Positions 1-7,113 of a stretch of DNA of 37,773 bases are shown here, piece after piece. Positions within the stretch are counted from its first letter, which is position 1. Each line of letters opens with the position of its first letter. Location: contig JBALVO010000025.1 in NCBI GenBank assembly GCA_036961445.1, forward strand, positions 1 through 37,773, written 5' to 3'. The notes below the pieces were generated by a model. It was not told the origin of the DNA. It ran no database searches and saw only the letters and a program-made list of their open reading frames with translations. This DNA is from JBALVO01 sp036961445 (GTDB lineage Bacteria > Pseudomonadota > Gammaproteobacteria > Pseudomonadales > Halieaceae). The translations under genes were made by a program, and so were the position numbers.

Positions 1-111
1 CACAGAGGACTAAATCATGTAGCGAATTGGACCGGAATCATGGCCACTTTGTGCCATTAGCAGTCATTAGACGAATTCCTCACAATGCCAATACAAAATA
101 CGGAACCAGTT

Positions 112-130
112 CACGATTCTACCAATCGTG
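112..130. repeat. Short inverted repeat, possible hairpin
   Basis: CACGATT (112-118) and AATCGTG (124-130) form a perfect 7-bp inverted repeat around a 5-nt loop. It lies 37 nt upstream of the small membrane-protein ORF at 167. There is no T-run, so it is not a typical terminator. It could be an operator or chance. Nothing else is recognisable in 1-166. Confidence 0.3.
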
Positions 131-166
131 AGAGGTGGCGACCTTTAATTCCGGTATTCTGCGCTC

Positions 167-301
167 ATGGACGTGCGAGAGTTACAAAAACATGAGGAAG
201 TATTTGAATCCTTTAAGCGTGCAGCAATACAAAGTTTGCTGTGGGGTTGTATGGGATTCTTCTTACTGGGCGTGATGGTGGGTCTATTGCTGGCTGGATA
301 A
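167..301 (+). CDS. Small single-pass membrane protein, 44 aa
   Basis: A 44-residue ORF starts with MDVRELQKHEEVFESFKR. It has a charged N-terminal helix of about 20 residues, then one hydrophobic segment (about residues 21-43) ending at the stop. A soluble amphipathic start plus one C-terminal transmembrane helix is a clean membrane-protein layout, not random translation. The HEEVFESFKR-x(6)-LLWG pattern resembles the short subunit IV of bacterial aa3-type cytochrome c oxidases (EKTF-x-GF-x-K followed by a helix starting WG). That similarity is an impression from family knowledge only, and no oxidase genes are in view. No strong Shine-Dalgarno precedes the ATG, which lowers confidence. It converges on the gene at 397-831. 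Confidence 0.5.
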   Translation: MDVRELQKHEEVFESFKRAAIQSLLWGCMGFFLLGVMVGLLLAG

Positions 302-396
302 ACTGCCGGAGGTCGACTTGAACTGACTACCAGCGTCAGATTACATGAAATACAGTGACCGCCTAGTAAGGGACGCTCGATAGTGGCTGCCATTTA

Positions 397-831
397 TTAT
401 TCCCAGTCTGATTTACGTCGCCCTCGCTTCTCTCTTCGTTCCGTATTCCCACTATCTACATGTAGTTGCGTTCTCAAACCGGATATTGTTCTTTGATCAC
501 CCCTGGCATCCCGTCGATCCTCATGATGGCCATATTTGCATGCACATTTTTCCGTATCACATGCGGCTAGCGGAAGCTGGGGTACATCTCCATCTTTAAC
601 AAGAAAGCGTTTTCTTCCGATAGCGTTCACTGCTGCACAAGGATTTTCGCCGCTTATTATCGATACTGCCCGATAGGGGTTTCTTGGTTTTGCGGCGGTT
701 TTTCGAGATGCCTTTGACTTTTCAGAACCAGATTTATTTTTATTAGGTTTTCGAGAATCAGGGGTCAGTTTGAAAAGCACCATGAATGCAGTAACCACGG
801 AAGATATAGGATTCAGGGCGGAGGTCTTCAT
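397..831 (-). CDS. Conserved hypothetical protein with Cys-x4-Cys-x-Cys and HHEDRR motif
   Basis: The product has 144 residues. Residues 1-50 are a low-complexity, Lys/Ser-rich stretch following a hydrophobic patch at about 12-22. A compact core of about 50-112 begins PYRAVSIISGENPCAAV and holds ACDTEKCACKYGHHEDRRD, with three closely spaced cysteines and neighbouring histidines. The C-terminus is Arg-rich and hydrophilic. I recall short gammaproteobacterial proteins with the same C-x-C-x-Y-x2-H-x-DRR signature and no assigned function. The Cys/His cluster could bind a metal, which is inference. The ATG at 831 is preceded by AAGAGAG about 7 nt upstream, a fair ribosome site. An inverted repeat sits just upstream (853-881). 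Confidence 0.65.
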   Translation of the reverse strand: MKTSALNPISSVVTAFMVLFKLTPDSRKPNKNKSGSEKSKASRKTAAKPRNPYRAVSIISGENPCAAVNAIGRKRFLVKDGDVPQLPLAACDTEKCACKYGHHEDRRDARGDQRTISGLRTQLHVDSGNTERREKRGRRKSDWE

Positions 832-852
832 ATAACACTCTCTTGTAATGTC

Positions 853-881
853 TTACCAATATTTATATTAATGATTGGTAA
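853..881. promoter_or_regulatory. Perfect inverted repeat upstream of the Cys-motif gene; candidate operator
   Basis: TTACCAAT (853-860) and ATTGGTAA (874-881) are exact reverse complements separated by a 13-nt AT-rich spacer. On the minus strand the spacer includes TATAAA, a possible -10 element. The repeat ends 22 nt before the start codon of the gene at 397-831. Geometry and AT-rich centre suit a dimeric repressor site. There is no T-run for a terminator. The rest of the gene-free stretch 832-1139 shows no convincing ORF, only a short GGTATG-type triplication at about 1076-1093. Confidence 0.4.
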
Positions 882-1139
882 ATGATCGTAGGTGAAGCCA
901 AGAGATCAAACAACTCCCCATCTGGCCTATAACAAACAAAGTTGTGAACTAGCACACAAGAACAAAAATTATGATCAAAAAATGCTCGCTTGCCGTGGAT
1001 TAACCCGCACCACTGACCAGCAAATTGATCGAAATCTGCGAACTCCGTCACAGCTTTCATTTCATATCAAGCTAGGGGTATGGGTATGGGTATAGTTATC
1101 GCAGGGAAATTATAAGTTCTTTCATGTGGTGATACGGCG

Positions 1140-1373
1140 ATGAAACGTAAAAATGATTCCGAAACACAATTCCATTTTCGTACCGACCGAATATTCGAGG
1201 AGAGCGGCAAATGGTTTTTCCATACGCGGGAGGGTACCATCGAAGGGCCATTCACGGACGAGTTGGAAGCTGAAACCTGGGTTGAACTGCACATCAGTTT
1301 GATGTGCTCAGGTTTGCTGCCCGTCGATGACGAACTTTCACTAGAACCGATAAAGCTAGCACAAGCAGGATAA
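1140..1373 (+). CDS. DUF6316 family protein
   Basis: A 77-residue soluble protein with the pattern RTDRIFEESGKWFFHTREG followed by GPF and an acidic helix (DELEAETWVELHI). This matches my knowledge of DUF6316, a small family in Pseudomonas-like gammaproteobacteria (x-R-x-DRF-x-G-x-W-[YF]F-x-TREG-x-x-GPF). The function is unknown. The beta-rich Trp/Phe core recalls small GYF/PilZ-like folds, but that is speculation. The start ATG at 1140 has a weak GGTGA upstream. It stands alone: the IS6 element begins about 250 bp downstream. Confidence 0.75.
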   Translation: MKRKNDSETQFHFRTDRIFEESGKWFFHTREGTIEGPFTDELEAETWVELHISLMCSGLLPVDDELSLEPIKLAQAG

Positions 1374-1626
1374 CTCACAATTCAGGAGTCGCAACACGAC
1401 CCTGTTGTGAGACACAGGCTGCGGATGGTGTTACTCAGCGTGTGGTTATGTGTCACATTTGAGCCAGTCATGGAGTCGAAATCTACTGCCCGCTAATGTC
1501 TCTTATGTGGTGAGGCTGTGTGAAAACGTGTAGACCGGCAAAAGGAAGAGACAAGTCTCATAAATACCGCGCATTAGAGCCGCTTCAAACGGGATATTTC
1601 CCGCAAAAATACGAAGCAGGTGGCTC
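1374..1626. other. Gene-poor stretch left of the IS6 element
   Basis: No convincing gene is visible in these 253 bases. A GTG-initiated frame at 1520 (about 40 codons, including KYRALEPLQTGYFPQKYEAG) runs into the left end of the IS. It may be the 5' remnant of a disrupted gene, but it lacks a clear ribosome site. It is not in frame with the stump on the other side of the IS if the element is removed. Confidence 0.3.
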
Positions 1627-1645
1627 GGTACTGACAACTTAACTT
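1627..1645 (+). repeat. IS6 terminal inverted repeat, left end
   Basis: The sequence is GGTACTGACAACTTAACTT. It pairs with the reverse complement of 2383-2401, with mismatches only at positions 3 and 8. It lies 31 nt beyond the transposase stop codon. Confidence 0.9.
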
Positions 1646-1675
1646 CTCGAGACCTGAATAGTTGAGCCCCTGGCC

Positions 1676-2359
1676 TCAGGCAACCGCCCTACTCCATTCG
1701 CTGAACGCACTCACCCTCAGGTCCCGATAGTGTTCCGCCCTGACCAGGTGCCTGCCCAGATTGAACAAATTACTCACCGCAGCATGCACAGTGGCAAATC
1801 GCTGGTCCTGCTTAACTGATTTGAACTTGCGCATCACTCGCTCCCTGACCCTAGTAGCCTCATGCGACTGCTCGGCCCGATTATTCTCATACTGCTCAGT
1901 ACTGTGTATCGTCTCGGGTATCAGTTCACGATGTGCAACTCCATAACTCCGCAATTTATCAGTCACGATCTTCCTGGGCTCCTCACCATGTGATCTGAGC
2001 AGACGCCTGAAGAACCGCTTAGCTGCAGCCCCATCTCGCTTCGCTTGAAGATAAACATCAACCACCTCACCATCCTGGTCTACTGCTCGCCACAGGTAAT
2101 GCTGCTTACCGTTAATTTTGATGAAAACTTCATCGATGTAGAACGTATCGCCGAAACCCCTGTGTTTTCGTTTCAATCGGCGAGTATAAATGGCACCGAA
2201 TTTTATACACCAGAGGCGGATCGCTTCTCTCGACACAGTGATGCCTCGTTCAGCTAAGAGGTCTTCAATATCACGGTGGCTGAGATTGAAACGATAGTAG
2301 AGCCAGACGGCGTAGCTGATGATATCAGGGGGAAATCGGTGGCGCTTGTATGTATTCAT
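1676..2359 (-). CDS. IS6 family transposase, 227 aa
   Basis: DDE transposase of the IS6/IS26 type. From the ATG at 2359 the protein begins MNTYKRHRFPPDIISYAVWL, the usual IS6 N-terminus, with a helix-turn-helix-like segment (LSHRDIEDLLAERGITVSRE) at about residues 27-47. The catalytic triad is visible: Asp in FYIDEVFIKI, Asp in KIVTDKLRSYG, and Glu in NNRAEQSHEATR, with the conserved RERVMRKFKS after it. The frame stays open further upstream, but that part crosses the right terminal repeat and leaves the element, so the internal ATG is the sensible start. Length is normal and there is no internal stop, so it is probably functional. Confidence 0.93.
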   Translation of the reverse strand: MNTYKRHRFPPDIISYAVWLYYRFNLSHRDIEDLLAERGITVSREAIRLWCIKFGAIYTRRLKRKHRGFGDTFYIDEVFIKINGKQHYLWRAVDQDGEVVDVYLQAKRDGAAAKRFFRRLLRSHGEEPRKIVTDKLRSYGVAHRELIPETIHSTEQYENNRAEQSHEATRVRERVMRKFKSVKQDQRFATVHAAVSNLFNLGRHLVRAEHYRDLRVSAFSEWSRAVA

Positions 2360-2382
2360 CCGCCGATAATACCAATTTCGGT

Positions 2383-2401
2383 AAGTTAAGTTGGCAGTGC
2401 C
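2383..2401 (-). repeat. IS6 terminal inverted repeat, right end
   Basis: Read on the minus strand this is GGCACTGCCAACTTAACTT. It lies 23 nt upstream of the transposase start codon, so the element's promoter must lie within or just outside this end. Confidence 0.9.
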
Positions 2402-2566
2402 ATCCAGAGGCCGACAGGCGCGGCAGCACAGCCGGGTTGTGAAATTCTTGACCTTGATCAACAACAATATAAGGAAATCTATACCAAGAGCAAATTGATA
2501 GGTAAATTCGGTTACAAACTGTTGCCCGAAGGCATAACCACAAGCGTTCCTGTCACAATCTGTTAG
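2402..2566 (+). pseudogene. 3' stump of a gene cut by the IS6 element
   Basis: Starting exactly at the IS right border, one plus-strand frame stays open for 54 codons to TAG at 2564-2566. It reads IQRPTGAAAQPGCEILDLDQ, then QQYKEIYTKSKLIGKFGYKL, then LPEGITTSVPVTIC. The composition (charged/aromatic mix, no low-complexity bias) looks like a genuine protein C-terminus, and there is no plausible start codon. I infer that the 5' part was lost by IS6-mediated adjacent deletion. I do not recognise the family. Confidence 0.55.
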
Positions 2567-2604
2567 ATTCATATTTGCAGCAAAAATCTTGGGGGAATTG
2601 TTGT

Positions 2605-4866
2605 ATGCGCCGAATTGGCCTATCCCAACAAATACATGCAGATGCACGTAAAGCTTTGCGGCGCTTTGCCCCTGGGCGGAAAGCTCGCTCTTTTGTCCTG
2701 GTCCAGGAAGAAGCCGGCATCCATGTTGGTATTTCCTCTGACCTCCCCGAAGCAGCCCAGCACGCCGCGAGTGTGATGCACGACAAATACCAGCAGTGGC
2801 TGGAGCGCGATCGTTTCGCGGCGTGGGGCCAGTACAAACGCAATCACTTTTGTGTGGCGGTCGGTGGCGGCAACACGCTCAAAGCCCAATACCGCGCCAT
2901 GGCAGACAGGTATCACAGCGATATCGACTGGGTTAACCACGTGCGCTTCTTTTTCCTGGAAGAATCTTCCGGCGAGAACAACTGGGAAAGTGCCGAGCAG
3001 TGCCTAACCATAAACTTTATTGTGCCGCTGGCTAAAATGCTGATCAAGTCCCGGGGATTGCGAGCTATCGCCAGCAGTTTGCAATTGAACTTACCTGCTG
3101 ATGAAGACGATATCATCGGCCACATGATTGCACGCATGACCAACCCCATCAATCTGGCACCGGCAAAGACTGCACTCAATGCCGACAAATTCTCTCTGGC
3201 CCTGCGACTAGCCCACAGAGAAAGCGAGCACTACCAGCGAAAAATCAGCAATAAACTGGGCGCTGCTATGGAGTTTGACTACATCATTAGCGGCATAGGA
3301 AAGGACGGAACCCTCGGCGCTTTCGCTCCATACACGCCGGAGCTGGCGATAAAAAAACCCGCAGTGGTGGTCCTCAAGCAAGGCAAGCATGCCCTGCGGG
3401 TAGCGCTGAATCGCGGTGTATTCATCAATGCCAGAAGCGTTTCCCTGATTGTCGCAGGCAACCTAAAATTGCGCGCCCTGGGTCGCTTTGAGATGGAGGA
3501 GACCGCTGACTTTGAGCAGACAGTGATGGAAACGCCATTGCGTATGCTGCGCGAGAATTACGAAATTGCCGAGAAAGTTTATATCTTCGCCGATGAGCAA
3601 GCCCTGCATTTCGATGAGACGATGTTCGAGTATTCCCAGAATGGCGTCAGCACGCAGAACAAGGCGGAAACCCGTGATGGCGAAGAGCCCAATGGCATAC
3701 ACATTCTGTTGTTGCACGGCTTTATGGGGCTTTTCAGCTTCACCAGCTTCCTGGTGCGGTTGCCCAGTGCATGGACCGTATCCGCGCTGCATCGCGGCAG
3801 TCATGCCAAAACACTGCCCAATGACGCCATATTTCCGCACTATGCCAACGTCTTGCGCAAAGCTATTGTCAAAACCTGGCGCCAGGGCCGCCCGGTGCCC
3901 ATTGCCGGGCACTCCATTGCCGGCCTGATCTCAGACCACTTGTTGCTGTCCATTAGCGGTGACTACAACGCACCCATCACGCCCTATACAAAATTGAAAG
4001 GGGACAATCAAAAACTGGTCGACGCCCTGCGCGCCAGTGGCATCATCCACCTGGCCACCTGGGCACCTACCGACGGGCCTCATACGGGTGAAAACATCCG
4101 CAGTGTTATCTCCCACTATCGTCATCATACCAAGCTGGACTACTCCGGCTTTGCCAGGACCTACGCCCATGACCATGGAGAGTTAAAGGTCAAAGAGGAC
4201 GCCGCTGTTGCCGATAGTGATAGCCTGACGAAGCTGGATAACTTTCTCGACCATCGCACAGCGCAGCCAATCGTCAACAGCTTTAATGTTGTAATGCGCT
4301 ATTTGCTCAATAACAAAACGGTACAGCAGAGGATGCTGAACCGAAACAGCCCCTACGTAATGCGACTGGTCGGCAATCGCCTGCTGAAGACCGCGTCATT
4401 TTACGGCCTGTTTAAAGAGGTCAATGCCGCCTTACACAATCCAGTGGAATACCAGCGCAGGCATCTCAAAGCGCTGGATATTATCCTGGAATATGACATC
4501 CCCTTCCTGAGTATTGTTCACCAGGATGACTTCCTGGTATCCGCCCAGCGTCATAAAGAGGAACATGCTTACCTGCTAGCGCATAGAAAAAAGAAGGAAG
4601 GGGTCAGTCGAGAACAAGACCTGAAAATTCCCGCCCGTTACATCTTGTTGCAACGAGCAAGCGAAGAACTACCACCGGATCCTCTCAACCCACACCTGAT
4701 GATCATGGCCACCTCCAACGAAGGTAATGACATAGCGCGCCAGATAACAGCGGCCATGACACGCTTTATCAACGAGAATGTGGCCAGGGCGATTAAAAAG
4801 AGAACAGTCAAGCCACTGGCAAGCGTAAGGAAATGGACTCGGGAAAACGCCAAACCCCGGCGCTAA
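2605..4866 (+). CDS. Two-domain protein: 6-phosphogluconolactonase/NagB-like domain fused to alpha/beta hydrolase
   Basis: 753 residues from the ATG at 2605, chosen because GGGGGAA lies 7 nt upstream; an in-frame TTG at 2575 has no such site. The N-terminal part (about 30-345) resembles the NagB/6-phosphogluconolactonase fold, with a sugar-phosphate loop HFCVAVGGGNTLKAQY (81-96) and GIGKDGTLGAF (231-241). The second motif aligns with G-x-G-x-DGH in the family, but the catalytic His is Thr (236). The C-terminal part (about 363-715) is an alpha/beta hydrolase: LLLHGFMG oxyanion region (368-375), nucleophile elbow GHSIAG (Ser437), candidate acid Asp641/642 and His697. There is no signal peptide, so it is likely cytoplasmic. 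The iron alcohol dehydrogenase follows 76 bp downstream on the same strand. The substrate is unknown; a lactone or ester of a phosphorylated or acidic sugar is a guess. Confidence 0.8.
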   Translation: MRRIGLSQQIHADARKALRRFAPGRKARSFVLVQEEAGIHVGISSDLPEAAQHAASVMHDKYQQWLERDRFAAWGQYKRNHFCVAVGGGNTLKAQYRAMADRYHSDIDWVNHVRFFFLEESSGENNWESAEQCLTINFIVPLAKMLIKSRGLRAIASSLQLNLPADEDDIIGHMIARMTNPINLAPAKTALNADKFSLALRLAHRESEHYQRKISNKLGAAMEFDYIISGIGKDGTLGAFAPYTPELAIKKPAVVVLKQGKHALRVALNRGVFINARSVSLIVAGNLKLRALGRFEMEETADFEQTVMETPLRMLRENYEIAEKVYIFADEQALHFDETMFEYSQNGVSTQNKAETRDGEEPNGIHILLLHGFMGLFSFTSFLVRLPSAWTVSALHRGSHAKTLPNDAIFPHYANVLRKAIVKTWRQGRPVPIAGHSIAGLISDHLLLSISGDYNAPITPYTKLKGDNQKLVDALRASGIIHLATWAPTDGPHTGENIRSVISHYRHHTKLDYSGFARTYAHDHGELKVKEDAAVADSDSLTKLDNFLDHRTAQPIVNSFNVVMRYLLNNKTVQQRMLNRNSPYVMRLVGNRLLKTASFYGLFKEVNAALHNPVEYQRRHLKALDIILEYDIPFLSIVHQDDFLVSAQRHKEEHAYLLAHRKKKEGVSREQDLKIPARYILLQRASEELPPDPLNPHLMIMATSNEGNDIARQITAAMTRFINENVARAIKKRTVKPLASVRKWTRENAKPRR

Positions 4867-4942
4867 AGCGGACTGGCATAATGGCCTCAACTGCGTTTAT
4901 CATAGCCGCCACAGCGGGATCGAAATTGTCGGAGAAATCATC

Positions 4943-6142
4943 GTGAAAATTATCTACTACAAATTTATGGCCTTCGTAGTTACCTGGCTGATGCGGCTGT
5001 TGCCGCGCAATGCCCCTGTCGTCTACAAAGGTGCCAATTCAGCCCTGGTTTTATGTGAGCAGGTATCCATACTGGGTTTCAATCGGGTCATTATCGTGAC
5101 CGATAATTTTTTGGGTAATTCGGGTATTCTTGATGGCATCAAAGCCAAATTGACGGCAACAAATGTCGAGTTTGTGGTCTATGACGGTGTACTGCCAGAC
5201 CCGGCTTTTAATCAGGTACAGGAAGGCGAGGCCCTACTGCGAACCGAAAGCTGCCAGGCAGTAATCGCGGTCGGTGGCGGCTCTGTACTCGACGCTGCCA
5301 AAATGATGGCAATGTTGCACACCAATCCTGGGCCTTTGGAAAAATTTGACGGGATACAGACCTGCAAAAAGCCCGGCTTACCACTGTTTGCCATTCCGAC
5401 CACGGCCGGCACAGGCTCCGAAATTACGCTCGCGGCGATTATCACCGATCCGGTATCACACAAAAAGATTCCAGTGGTTGATAGCAAGATGATTCCCGGG
5501 TATGTGGCGCTGGATGCCGAGATTATGAAAGGCATGCCACCGGGAATAACTGCAGCTACTGGCATGGATGCTCTTACCCACGCAGTGGAATCCTACCTGA
5601 GTAAAGCCTCCAGTGAAGCCACCGAAATTCAGGCCAAGGCGGCGATTCGCCTGATTTTTCAGTATCTGGTGCGGGCTTATCGCGACGGCAATGACATGGA
5701 GGCGCGAGACGGCATGGCTTTAGCATCTTTCTATGCCGGAGCCGCCTTTGGCAAAACTTCTGTCGGTTATGTACACGGCATCGCGCACCAACTTGGGCGA
5801 GTTTGTGGCACACCGCATGGCAACGCCAATGCCATGGTTCTTCCTGAGGTCCTGGCGGCCTATGGTGACTGCGTGCACCAGCGTTTGGCTGACCTTGCGC
5901 GCCTGGTAAATATTGGCGAGCCCAGCGGCAGCAATAGCCTGCTGGCCGGTCAGTTCATTCAGGCTACTGTTGATATGCGCCAGGCAATGGAACTGCCGTT
6001 GCAACCAAAAGACCTCAAACTACAGGACGTGCCAGGGATAGTCGAAGAAGCGCTCGCGGAAGCGGGTAGGCTTTATCCAGTGCCGCGCTATATGTCTGCT
6101 GACGAAATCAGGATCATCGTAAACGGTTTGATCGCTGCGTAA
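4943..6142 (+). CDS. Iron-containing alcohol dehydrogenase
   Basis: 399-residue group III (iron-dependent) alcohol dehydrogenase, catalysing NAD(P)-linked alcohol/aldehyde interconversion in the cytoplasm. The nucleotide-binding AVGGGSVLDAAK is at 109-120 and TTAGTGSE at 153-160. The metal ligands are all present: Asp209 and His213 in GMDALTHAVE, His278 in GYVHGIAHQLG, and His292 in PHGN, with the same spacing as in FucO. Residues 1-22 (MKIIYYKFMAFVVTWLMRLL) are hydrophobic and precede the normal domain start, perhaps a membrane-associating helix. The start is GTG with GGAGAAA 5 nt upstream. It probably shares a transcript with the fusion gene before it. The substrate cannot be deduced from sequence. 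Confidence 0.92.
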   Translation: MKIIYYKFMAFVVTWLMRLLPRNAPVVYKGANSALVLCEQVSILGFNRVIIVTDNFLGNSGILDGIKAKLTATNVEFVVYDGVLPDPAFNQVQEGEALLRTESCQAVIAVGGGSVLDAAKMMAMLHTNPGPLEKFDGIQTCKKPGLPLFAIPTTAGTGSEITLAAIITDPVSHKKIPVVDSKMIPGYVALDAEIMKGMPPGITAATGMDALTHAVESYLSKASSEATEIQAKAAIRLIFQYLVRAYRDGNDMEARDGMALASFYAGAAFGKTSVGYVHGIAHQLGRVCGTPHGNANAMVLPEVLAAYGDCVHQRLADLARLVNIGEPSGSNSLLAGQFIQATVDMRQAMELPLQPKDLKLQDVPGIVEEALAEAGRLYPVPRYMSADEIRIIVNGLIAA

Positions 6143-6196
6143 TATCCACTACAGCTAATTGCAACGCCTAAAAAGACTAACAGGAGCGCTCTACCT

Positions 6197-6613
6197 ATGG
6201 CCCAGGAGTTCAACACATTAAGTTTTCTGGCACGCTGGTTATTTGCCGTAGTGCTGGTTTTTGGGACCTACAATCCCACTGAATTTTCCTATATTAGTTG
6301 GGCGTTTGGGCAAGGCACGGAGTTCGGCCCGGTAACCGCGCTTACCGGTGTAGCGCTACTCATTGGCTGGATCGTATTTCTGCGCGCTACCATGGCATCG
6401 CTGGGCTGGCTTGGCATAACGCTGGGTGCCGCTCTGTTTGGCTGTTTGATCTGGTTGTTGATTGATCTGGGCTGGCTCAGCCTGGACCAAACTGGAGCTC
6501 TCACCTGGCTGGCCCTGCTATTACTGTCCTTAATACTGGCCACAGGTTTATCCTGGTCGCACATACGGCGTCGCCTCACAGGACAGTACGATGTGGACGA
6601 TATAGATGACTAA
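6197..6613 (+). CDS. DUF6524 family four-helix membrane protein
   Basis: 138 residues with four hydrophobic segments (about 8-27, 44-64, 68-92, 98-118) and a hydrophilic, acidic tail (RRRLTGQYDVDDIDD). The start FLARWLFAVVLVFGTYNPTEFSY matches the DUF6524 family as I know it (ARW-x-FA-x-x-L-x-x-TYNP). It is an inner-membrane protein of unknown function. AGGAGCG sits about 9 nt before the ATG at 6197. It is 54 bp downstream of the alcohol dehydrogenase and may be co-transcribed. The hairpin at 6631-6647 follows. Confidence 0.8.
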   Translation: MAQEFNTLSFLARWLFAVVLVFGTYNPTEFSYISWAFGQGTEFGPVTALTGVALLIGWIVFLRATMASLGWLGITLGAALFGCLIWLLIDLGWLSLDQTGALTWLALLLLSLILATGLSWSHIRRRLTGQYDVDDIDD

Positions 6614-6630
6614 AACTGCCATAACAAGGA

Positions 6631-6647
6631 GCCGCTCTGGGAGCGGC
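6631..6647. terminator. Bidirectional terminator hairpin
   Basis: GCCGCTC (6631-6637) and GAGCGGC (6641-6647) form a perfect 7-bp GC-rich stem with a 3-nt loop, between the convergent genes ending at 6613 and 6653. The following tracts are only moderately T-rich on either strand. Confidence 0.7.
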
Positions 6648-6652
6648 AATCA

Positions 6653-6985
6653 TCAATTGGTCAGGGAGACTTTACCCGCGGTGTCATCGGTGGGAACGAC
6701 TAGCGCTACTCCGTCACTATCGAGCAAGTAGATCGTTCCTTCTTTATCCACCTGGCAGGTCAATACCAGGCTTTCTCCCTGGGCGGGTACGGTCTTCAAA
6801 CGCATGTAGGTACCGCCACGCTTGTGTGACAGGGACTTCAGCCTTATCGACGCGTCCTCACCATAAATCTTGTGTAACTCAGATTGGCACTGCGCCAGTC
6901 GCTGTTGGTCACCGTCTCGCGCCATGACTGGTGAGACCGCACCGATAACTGCCAGACCCAAAGTCAATGCTGCCAATGTTTTCAT
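6653..6985 (-). CDS. Small secreted hypothetical protein
   Basis: 110 residues. A typical Sec signal peptide (MKTLAALTLGLAVIGAVSPVMA, about 1-22) is followed by a mature domain of about 88 residues with two cysteines (in RLAQCQSELHKIYG and LVLTCQVDKEG) that could form a disulfide in the periplasm. The mature part looks beta-rich (GGTYMRLKTV, GTIYLLDSDGVALVV). I do not recognise a family; the Cys spacing resembles short hypothetical exported proteins of marine gammaproteobacteria. GGAG lies 9 nt before the ATG. It is 128 bp downstream of the LysR gene on the same strand and probably has its own promoter. Confidence 0.75.
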   Translation of the reverse strand: MKTLAALTLGLAVIGAVSPVMARDGDQQRLAQCQSELHKIYGEDASIRLKSLSHKRGGTYMRLKTVPAQGESLVLTCQVDKEGTIYLLDSDGVALVVPTDDTAGKVSLTN

Positions 6986-7113
6986 CTTGATGTGCTCCGT
7001 GTGTGGTTACGGGAGCCATACTAGACCTGCCCATTCTTGAATGGAATGGCCAAAAATGCTCGCTAATCACCCAAATTTGGACACCCTCGGTAACGCAGTC
7101 GATATCCAGATTC

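Larger units (their letters stand above)
1627..2401 (-). mobile_element. IS6-family insertion sequence, complete, 775 bp
   Basis: One DDE transposase ORF is enclosed by 19-bp imperfect terminal inverted repeats (17 of 19 identical). Each end starts GG[T/C]ACTG, the same first bases as IS26-type elements. The length fits the compact IS6 family. IS6 elements normally leave an 8-bp target duplication, but the flanks here differ (GGTGGCTC on the left, ATCCAGAG on the right). This suggests an adjacent deletion or later recombination. The bases right of the element continue a truncated reading frame (2402-2566), which supports the deletion view. Confidence 0.9.

Noticed and set aside
1076..1093. 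Short GGTATG triplication
   Set aside because: Three units is too few to call a functional tandem repeat; it is probably chance or minor slippage.
863..1095. Overlapping frames on both strands between the Cys-motif gene and the DUF6316 gene (about 65 codons each)
   Set aside because: Neither has a ribosome site, recognisable motifs or protein-like composition, and they overlap each other almost fully.
1500..1530. GGCTGTGTGAAAAC resembling an IS terminal end
   Set aside because: A single 14-base likeness without a matching inverted copy or transposase is not enough to call another element.
2575..2604. TTG start for the fusion protein
   Set aside because: The ATG at 2605 has a GGGGGAA ribosome site at ideal spacing, whereas the TTG has none.
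2360..2647. Longer start for the transposase (adds about 96 residues)
   Set aside because: The extension crosses the IS right terminal repeat and lies outside the element; IS6 transposases begin at MN-x-YKRHRFP.
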